A DNA stretch of 64,000 nucleotides from an uncultured Paraburkholderia sp. GTDB lineage: Bacteria > Pseudomonadota > Gammaproteobacteria > Burkholderiales > Burkholderiaceae. Below the pieces are notes generated by a model. It had not been told where the DNA came from. It searched no databases and saw only the letters and a list, made by a program, of their open reading frames with translations. The position numbers and the translations under genes are program-made. Shown here piece after piece: positions 58,012 to 64,000 of the stretch; position 1 is the stretch's first letter; the number at the start of each line of letters is the position of its first letter. The stretch lies in NCBI GenBank assembly GCA_940746715.1, contig CALNWN010000007.1, positions 186,001 through 250,000 on the forward strand, written 5' to 3'.

Positions 58012-59359
58012 ATGCAAACCGTTCTGCAAGCCGTCCACCCACGGTTGGCGCGCCAGTTCTGAGCCGATCACAGGTGCGCCGCGCGGTGCTTGCTTCAGTG
58101 ATCGGCAATGGCCTCGAGTGGTTCGACTTTCTTATCTACGGGTATTTCGCGAAGGTCATCGCACGGGTGTTCTTTCCCGTGGGCAACAGCTTCGTGTCGA
58201 TCACACTGACGCTCGCCACGTTTGCAATCGGCTTCCTCGTGCGACCGCTCGGCGGCGTTGTGATCGGCGCGTGCGCGGACCGTTACGGGCGGCGCAAGAC
58301 CCTGTCGCTGCTGATTCTTCTGATGGCGCTGAGCACGCTGATGATGGGCCTGACACCCGGCTATGCCACTATCAGTGTTGCGGCGCCGCTCATTGTGATT
58401 GTCGGGCGCATTCTGCAGGGGCTCTCGGTGGGCGGAGAATTCGCGACCGCCGCGGCGATGCTGACGGAGTATGCGCCGCCTCGGCGCAAGATGTTCTTCG
58501 GCAGTTTTCAGATGACGTCGCAGGCCGTCGCGCTCCTGCTCTCGTCGCTCTGCTCGTTTGTCCTCAGCACGCGGCTCACGCACGAATCGCTCGTGTCGTG
58601 GGGCTGGCGCGTGCCGTTCCTGTTCGGCGCGCTCGTCGGCCCGGTGGGTTTCTACATCCGGCACAAAGTTGGCGAATCGTCAGAGTTTCTTCAGTTGCGC
58701 GAGCGGCTCGGCCATGCACCGCGCCAGTCGCTTGGCACGTTCGTCCGTGAACGCGGCGATGCGGCGCTCTGTGCGATGGGCGTCATCATCGTTGGGGCCG
58801 AACGAACTACCTGTGGCATTCGTACATGCCGCTTTATGTCGAGCACCAGCTGCATTTGCCGCTGAAAAGTGCGCTGTTCGGCACGGCCATATCCGGCCTC
58901 ATCGGTATTGTCGGCTATCCGCTGGCGGGACGCCTCGCCGACCGTTTCGGCGCATATCGATTGTTTTTTCCCGTCACGATAGGGTGGATATGTGCGGCTT
59001 ACCCGCTCTTTGCCTGGGTGCTCGCGGCACCGTCCGCTGAACGTGTGTTTGCCGCGCAGATGGTTGCGACTGTCGTGCTGAGCCTGATGTCCGGTGCGCA
59101 CCCCGGCATGCTCACGCAACTCTTTCCCACCGCGACGCGCTCGACGGGCGTTGCGCTGTCGTACAACGTGGCAGTGACGCTGTTCGGCGGTCTTGCACCG
59201 CTCACGGTTTCGACGTTGATCGACGTCACCGGCTCGCGGTTGGTCCCTGCATGGTATCTGATCTGTGCAGGCGTGGTTTCGCTGCTGCTTGTTGGACTGA
59301 CGGCATCGGGGCGGCGCCTCTACCGCAAGCCCGATCTCTGGCTGGCCGACGGTCAATGA
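58012..59359 (+). pseudogene. MFS transporter, metabolite:H+ symporter (MHS) type, frameshifted
   Basis: ATG 58012 stands behind AAGGAG, and its frame breaks near 58050. The body reads LASVIGNGLEWFDFLIYGYF (MHS signature), ACADRYGRRKTLSLLILLMA (loop 2-3 motif) and GRILQGLSVGGEFATAAAML. Near 58795 a further shift puts YLWHSYMPLYVEHQLHLPL in another frame, continuing LAGRLADRFGAYRLFFPVTI to TGA 59357. The first half could be made from an alternative in-frame start upstream. The stop overlaps the following gene (ATGA). Confidence 0.82.
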
Positions 59360-60399
59360 GCGCTGCGATGAATCTTGTGATGGATAGCGACGCACGGCCA
59401 CGTAACGAAGTGCCCGTACAGCTGGTCGCCGGGGAACGGTTGGTCGTGTGCAGGGCGGGCGGCGAGGCGGCCGTGCCGCTTTTCAGGGGCGGCAGCGCGC
59501 GGCCTGCCGACGCGACGCAAGTGGTGGTGATGCTGCACGGAAGACTCCGCGATGCCGATGCATATCTGCGATCCACGGAGCGTGCTCTGGCGTCGTCGAG
59601 TGTGGATGCCGACAGCGTGATCCTCGCCGTACCGCAGTTTCTCGCGACGGCCGACGTCGAGCATCATGCGTTGCCGGGCGGCTGTCTGCACTGGGAGTGG
59701 ACCTCCTGGATGGGTGGCCTCGATGCCCTGGGTCCGTCGCCGCTCAGCTCGTTCGATGTACTCGATGCGCTGATCGAACATTACGTGCGCGACGGCGGTT
59801 ACCCGAACGTGCGGGAGATCGTCATTGCGGGGCATTCCGGCGGCGCGCAGGTCGCGCATCGGCACGCAATACTGAGTGACGTCGCCGCGCGTTGCAGGGC
59901 GGCCGGTGTGAACGTGCGTTATGTCATTGCGAATCCGTCGTCGTATGTGTACTTCGACGCATGGCGGCCGCACTGTGCAAACGCATCGCGCGCAGACGCT
60001 CGCGCCGCCTGCGCCGGGTTCAACGCATGGAAGTACGGCACGGAAGGGCTGCCGCGCTATGCAGAGGTTCTCGATGCGCAACGGCTCGAATGCCGTTATG
60101 TGGATCGCGATGTGACCTATCTGCTCGGCACGCACGACAACGATCCCGCGTATCCGGCTCTCGATCGCTCATGCGAGGCAATGCTGCAGGGCCCGCATCG
60201 ACTCGCAAGGGGCCGCGCCTATTACGCCTATTTGCGCAGACGGCATCCGCAACTGCGTCATCAACTATACGAGGTGGCGGGCGCGGCGCACAGCGGTGAC
60301 GCGATGTTCGTGTCGCAGCCCGGTGTGCAGGCGCTGTTCGGCACGGCCGCGCGGCTCGTCGATACCGGCGTCGTGCACGAGGGCCGCGCTCTCGAATAG
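59356..60399 (+). CDS. Alpha/beta-hydrolase-fold protein of unknown substrate
   Basis: 347 aa from ATG 59356, overlapping the MFS stop. TQVVVMLHGRLRDADAYLRS is the strand-loop with oxyanion HG, REIVIAGHSGGAQVAHRHA holds the nucleophile GHSGG, and a late AGAAHSGDAMF carries the candidate His. DVTYLLGTHDNDP supplies a candidate acid. It resembles plant-type or fungal-type secreted hydrolases without having a signal peptide. Intact; sits between a transporter and a tannase-like hydrolase, so ester hydrolysis of an aromatic is possible. Confidence 0.68.
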   Translation: MSAAMNLVMDSDARPRNEVPVQLVAGERLVVCRAGGEAAVPLFRGGSARPADATQVVVMLHGRLRDADAYLRSTERALASSSVDADSVILAVPQFLATADVEHHALPGGCLHWEWTSWMGGLDALGPSPLSSFDVLDALIEHYVRDGGYPNVREIVIAGHSGGAQVAHRHAILSDVAARCRAAGVNVRYVIANPSSYVYFDAWRPHCANASRADARAACAGFNAWKYGTEGLPRYAEVLDAQRLECRYVDRDVTYLLGTHDNDPAYPALDRSCEAMLQGPHRLARGRAYYAYLRRRHPQLRHQLYEVAGAAHSGDAMFVSQPGVQALFGTAARLVDTGVVHEGRALE

Positions 60400-60458
60400 C
60401 AGCACGGCCGCTTGCGCACAACAGCAACACAAAAGCCAATTGTATTCAGGAGACGAAG

Positions 60459-62114
60459 ATGATCAGAAGATCACTCGGGTGGGCGCTCGCCTTCACCTTG
60501 TGCACGAGCGGGTGTGGCGGCAATGGGCCGCACAGCGACAGTCAAGCCGGTTCGACGCCCGCGCCCACGGCGGCTGCCCAGTGCGCAGCGTTGCGCGGGC
60601 TGTCGATCCCTGCGTCTTCGATCGCTGAACCGACCAGCGGCGCGACGATTACGAGCGCGACGCTCGTCGACGCGAGCGGCGAATACTGCTAGGTGAACGG
60701 CGCCATCGCACCGGTCGACCCCGCTGCGCCATCCATCAAGTTCCAGGTCAACCTTGCGACTCAATGGAATCACAAGGCGCTGCATTATGGCGGCGGCGGT
60801 TTCGACGGCACGCTGATCACCGGTGTCGAGCCGCTCGACATGACGCCGAGCGGCACGCTCATGCCGCTCGCACAAGGCTACGCGACCTTCGGCGACGACT
60901 CGGGGCATCAAAGCTCGAGCATTACGGATGGCAGATTCGCCGCGAACGACGAGTCGCTTGCCAACTACGGCGGGTTGAGCCTCAAGAAGACGCACGACGT
61001 CGCAATGGTGCTCATCAAAAAGCGCTACGCGAGCGCGCCCGACAAGGTCTATTTCTTCGGCAGTTCGACGGGCGGACGCGATGGCGTGAGCGAAGCACAG
61101 CGCTGGCCGCAGGACTACGACGGCATTGTGGTGAACCGTCCCGCGCTCAACTATACGGGGCTACGTCTGAGCAATGTCGTGCTGGGCCGAGCCCTGTATC
61201 TGAATGGCGGTGCGAGGTGGCTGGACGTGGCGAAAACGGTGTTGTTGCAAAATGCGGTCATGACCGCGTGCGATCCGCTCGACGGGGTCGCAGACGGCGT
61301 TATCTCAAACGTGGCTGCGTGCAAAGCGCAATCGGCCGCAGTGCTTGCCTCGGTGCGTTGCGCGAGCGGCGCGGACTCGGGCGATACCTGCCTGTCGGAC
61401 GCGCAGATTGCGACGGTGCAGACTATTGCGGTACCGCTGCAATTGCCGTATCCGCTTGCGAACAGCGTGACGCATTACGCCGGCTACAACATTCTCGCCG
61501 GTTCGGTCTTCGCCGGACCCAATACCACGCGCGATCTCGGCGAGTCTGGAGTGCCTGCAAATCCGGCGGGCAAGAAGGACGCGAACCAATGGGTGACGGG
61601 TGATCAATGGGTGAAGTACTTCGTCACACGCGTGCCGGCCTTCGATTCGTTGACTTTCGACCCGCTGAATCCCGGTGCGTATCAGTCGCGGGTGCAAGCT
61701 GTGTCCGCGCTGACGGACGCGACGAACACGGACCTGAGCGCCTATATCGCGAAAGGCGGCAAGCTCATCATGACGCACGGGCTCGCAGACGAGATCGTCA
61801 GCACGGATTCGAGCATGGACTACTACAACGGCCTTGTGGGGCGCTTCGGACAGAGCGCGGTGGACGGGTTCGTGCGCTTCTACCTGATGCCAGGCGTCGG
61901 CCATGGCACTGGCCCGCTTCATCCAGCCGTCGATTCGCTTTCGGCGCTGGATCAATGGGTCGAGACCGGCAAGGCACCCGAGACCCTCCGGATGAGCGAT
62001 CTGAATGCCGCAACGCTCGGCAGAACGCGTCCGCTCTGCCGTTATCCGCTATGGCCGAAGTACATCGGCGGAGATGTCAACGCGGCCGCGAGCTTCCAGT
62101 GCGCTGGCTCCTAG
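60459..62114 (+). pseudogene. Tannase/feruloyl esterase family hydrolase, amber stop
   Basis: AGGAGA precedes ATG 60459. A lipoprotein signal (LCTSGCGGNG) is followed by CAALRGLSIPASSIAEPTSG, the tannase-family start. TAG at 60690-60692 interrupts GEYC-stop-VNGAIAPVDPAAP, where CAG is expected; the same frame then continues to TAG 62112. The catalytic set is complete downstream: FFGSSTGGRDGVSEAQRWPQ (nucleophile Ser), MTHGLADEIVS (Asp), LMPGVGHGTG (His). Apart from one stop the gene is full length (about 551 codons). A single base change is the only lesion I see. Confidence 0.85.
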
Positions 62115-63478
62115 TGCCGCAACTCCCTCATGCCGCGCCTCAGCCGACGCAGCGCGCGGGTGGGGCGGTTCGTGACGACTGCCTGGCACGAAGGCAGCGC
62201 ATCACGGTCTCCTCGTCCGTGTAGCCACGCATGGCCGGCAATCGGCGAACTCATCCGACTGACGAACAACAGGCTACGTTGGGGCTGAGGAGCATCAGTG
62301 AGACGCCATGGCTTCAGCGCGCGCAACGCATCGACGATATTCATGCGGGCCGCGCGCATCGCAGGCAGAAACCCGCCGACGAGACCCATCATCATCGAAA
62401 ACGCGAGCGTCTTCGCGCCGATAGCCGGCGTGAGGATAAAGCGGAACGACAGGTCCGCAAAGGTCTGGAAGTTGGTGGTCGAAAACGAGGCGAACTGCAT
62501 GAACGCCGCGCAGCCCAGCCCCGCCAGTCCGCCGACGAACCCTAGCAGCATCGCTTCGACGAGAAACGCAGCGAGCACGTTGGCGCGGCTGAAACCGAGC
62601 GCACGCAACGTGCCGATCTCCGCGACCCGGTTGGCCACGGACGCGTACATCGTGATCATCGCGCCAATTATCGCCGCTATCGAAAAGATGATCGATAGCG
62701 TGAAGCCGAGAATGTTGATGAACGTCGAGAGCGCCTTCGACTGGTCGCTATAGAACGTCTGTTCGCGCTTCGCTTCGTCGGCGAGGCGCGGATCGACGTC
62801 GAGGTCGGACCTGAAGCCGTTGAACTGGTCGGATTGCGCGAGCCGCACCACCATCGACGAATAACTCGTGCGGCGAAACGACTGCATCAACTGATCGACA
62901 TCGCCCCAGATTTCCGAATCGAAGCCGCTGCCGCCCGCATCAAAAGTGCCGACCAGGGTCCAGTCGCGCTGCGCGAAGCGCAAGTGCTCGCCTGGCTGCG
63001 TGCCGCTGAAGCCGTTCGCAATGCTGCTGCCGACGATGATTTCGGACGCCCCTAGATTAAACATCCGCCCCGACGCGAGCCTGACTTGTGGCCGCAAGCT
63101 CATGCCCGCGGGCGAGATCCCGCGAATCACCACGTTCGACGGCTTGCCGGAGGAGCGCTTCGTGAGGGAGATCAGCACGACGGACTCCTTTGACGCCATG
63201 CGTCGCCCGTCGTCGCCGATCGCCACGTCCGGGTGCATTTCGATCACGTTCGCCTGGCTGCGGTCAATCGCACTCTGCACTTCCGTTTCCGCACCCTTGC
63301 GGATCACCACGACGTTGTCCTCTTCCCCGGTGGACACGAGCGTCTTCTTGAGGCCCGCATCGAGCATCAGCACAGTCGCGAACACGAACACGACGAGCGC
63401 GAGGCCGCCAGCCGTGAGCGCGGTGGTCAGCCGGCGCGTCCACAGATTGCGGGCGATGTACGAGAGCGGGATCGCCAT
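62111..63478 (-). CDS. ABC transporter permease, FtsX/MacB type
   Basis: From ATG 63478. An N-terminal helix (TTALTAGGLALVVFVFATVL), a large periplasmic MacB-like domain (about residues 50-250, for example ASGRMFNLGASEIIVGSSIA) and the FtsX core are visible. The FtsX core includes LGFTLSIIFSIAAIIGAMIT, SVANRVAEIGTLRALGFSRA and ARMNIVDALRA. The family normally ends about there; the extra about 60 residues to 62111 are low-quality, so the original stop may have been lost by a small shift. It pairs with the second permease upstream. Confidence 0.78.
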   Translation of the reverse strand: MAIPLSYIARNLWTRRLTTALTAGGLALVVFVFATVLMLDAGLKKTLVSTGEEDNVVVIRKGAETEVQSAIDRSQANVIEMHPDVAIGDDGRRMASKESVVLISLTKRSSGKPSNVVIRGISPAGMSLRPQVRLASGRMFNLGASEIIVGSSIANGFSGTQPGEHLRFAQRDWTLVGTFDAGGSGFDSEIWGDVDQLMQSFRRTSYSSMVVRLAQSDQFNGFRSDLDVDPRLADEAKREQTFYSDQSKALSTFINILGFTLSIIFSIAAIIGAMITMYASVANRVAEIGTLRALGFSRANVLAAFLVEAMLLGFVGGLAGLGCAAFMQFASFSTTNFQTFADLSFRFILTPAIGAKTLAFSMMMGLVGGFLPAMRAARMNIVDALRALKPWRLTDAPQPQRSLLFVSRMSSPIAGHAWLHGRGDRDALPSCQAVVTNRPTRALRRLRRGMRELRH

Positions 63479-63486
63479 GTCAGTCT

Positions 63487-64000
63487 CTAGCCGATAGACC
63501 GCAGGCCTTCGACGATCTTCACCCGCGCTGCCTGCAGCGCCGGAATGATCGCAGCCGCGAGCCCGACAACGAGTGCGCATGCTGCCTGCAACAGCATCGT
63601 TTCACGCGACACATGGAACACTGGGAAGACGCCTCCTGTGGCCTGCTTGAAGAAGCTGGCGGCGGGCGGCGTGGCGAGTATGCCGAGACCGCCGCCCACC
63701 ACGCAGATTGTCAACGACTCGCCGAACATCAGCAGCGCGAGAAATTCCGGGCCGAAACCGAGTGCCTTGAGCGTTGCATATTCAACGGTGCGCTCGCGTG
63801 CGCTCATGGCCATCGCATTGGCCATCACCGCCATGATGATGACGATGACCACATACGACACCAGCTGGATCGCCGCAATGATTTGATTCGACATCGCTAC
63901 GAAGCCGAGCTGGAACGCCTGCTCGGTTTCGGTGAGCGTCTCGGCGAGCGAGTTCCTGAATACATTGTCGACGTTGCGCGAGATCGCGGCGGCTTCGTCC
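63487..64000 (-). CDS. ABC transporter permease, FtsX/MacB type, cut by the window edge
   Basis: C-terminal 171 residues of a second FtsX-type permease; the N-terminus is beyond position 64000. Visible are NSLAETLTETEQAFQLGFVA, the first FtsX helix (IQLVSYVVIVIIMAVMANAM), the conserved coupling motif SARERTVEYATLKALGFGPE and the last helix with ALQAARVKIVEGLRSIG. Eight bases separate it from the next permease, so the two form an operon, presumably with an ATPase outside the window. Confidence 0.82.
   Translation of the reverse strand, partial: DEAAAISRNVDNVFRNSLAETLTETEQAFQLGFVAMSNQIIAAIQLVSYVVIVIIMAVMANAMAMSARERTVEYATLKALGFGPEFLALLMFGESLTICVVGGGLGILATPPAASFFKQATGGVFPVFHVSRETMLLQAACALVVGLAAAIIPALQAARVKIVEGLRSIG

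Overview
The window is a GC-rich chromosomal segment from a Burkholderia/Paraburkholderia/Caballeronia-like betaproteobacterium. That placement is an inference from codon use, GC-rich wobble positions and gene content (aromatic-acid catabolism, taurine-type and branched-chain ABC transporters, AcpA-type phosphatase, PqiABC, RND efflux, GlxA/AraC/LysR/MarR regulators). No rRNA, tRNA, CRISPR array or recognisable IS element was seen. The dominant feature is decay: more than thirty genes carry frameshifts, in-frame stops, internal deletions or deletion junctions that fuse neighbours, while about twenty-six look full length. Kilobase-scale internal deletions, a 16-bp tandem duplication and in-frame fusions cannot all be sequencing error. 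The pattern resembles a recently host-restricted lineage such as the leaf-nodule Candidatus Burkholderia symbionts (inference).

Layout. 1-4.7 kb: a branched-chain amino-acid ABC operon (SBP-livH-livM-livG-livF), nearly every gene broken. 4.6-11 kb (minus): VOC protein, ferredoxin, flavoprotein, taurine/sulfonate-type ABC transporter and RidA, with a divergent truncated GntR regulator. 11-17.4 kb: polar amino-acid ABC transporter, cysteine-dioxygenase-like cupin, cystathionine beta-lyase-like enzyme and rhodanese, which reads as a sulfur amino-acid uptake/catabolism locus. 17.8-21.8 kb: beta-propeller lipoprotein and AcpA-like phosphatase. 22-31.8 kb: TetR regulators, PqiABC, an RND efflux operon gutted by internal deletions, and an AI-2E family transporter.

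32-41 kb: an aromatic-degradation-like operon (ring-cleavage VOC dioxygenase, FAH-family hydrolase, acyl-CoA synthetase, OmpW) leading into the most interesting locus. This is an apparently intact three-ORF molybdenum enzyme closely resembling pyrogallol-phloroglucinol transhydroxylase (AthL/AthB). It has an extra N-terminal SCP2-like domain, a beta subunit missing the cysteines of exactly one [4Fe-4S] cluster, and the beta-subunit C-terminal barrel encoded as a separate overlapping ORF.

41-51.5 kb: PstS remnant, small ORFs, an RHH-like protein, LysE exporter, an epoxide hydrolase ending in a 27-bp perfect inverted repeat, GlxA regulator, small NTF2/YciI-like proteins, and a hydrolase/RidA pair fused by deletion. 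51.5-62 kb: a gamma-resorcylate-type cluster (MarR, decarboxylase, MFS transporter, degraded IorAB-like molybdenum hydroxylase, an in-frame LysR-maleylacetate reductase chimera, second MFS, hydrolases). 62-64 kb: two FtsX/MacB-type permeases, the second cut by the window edge.
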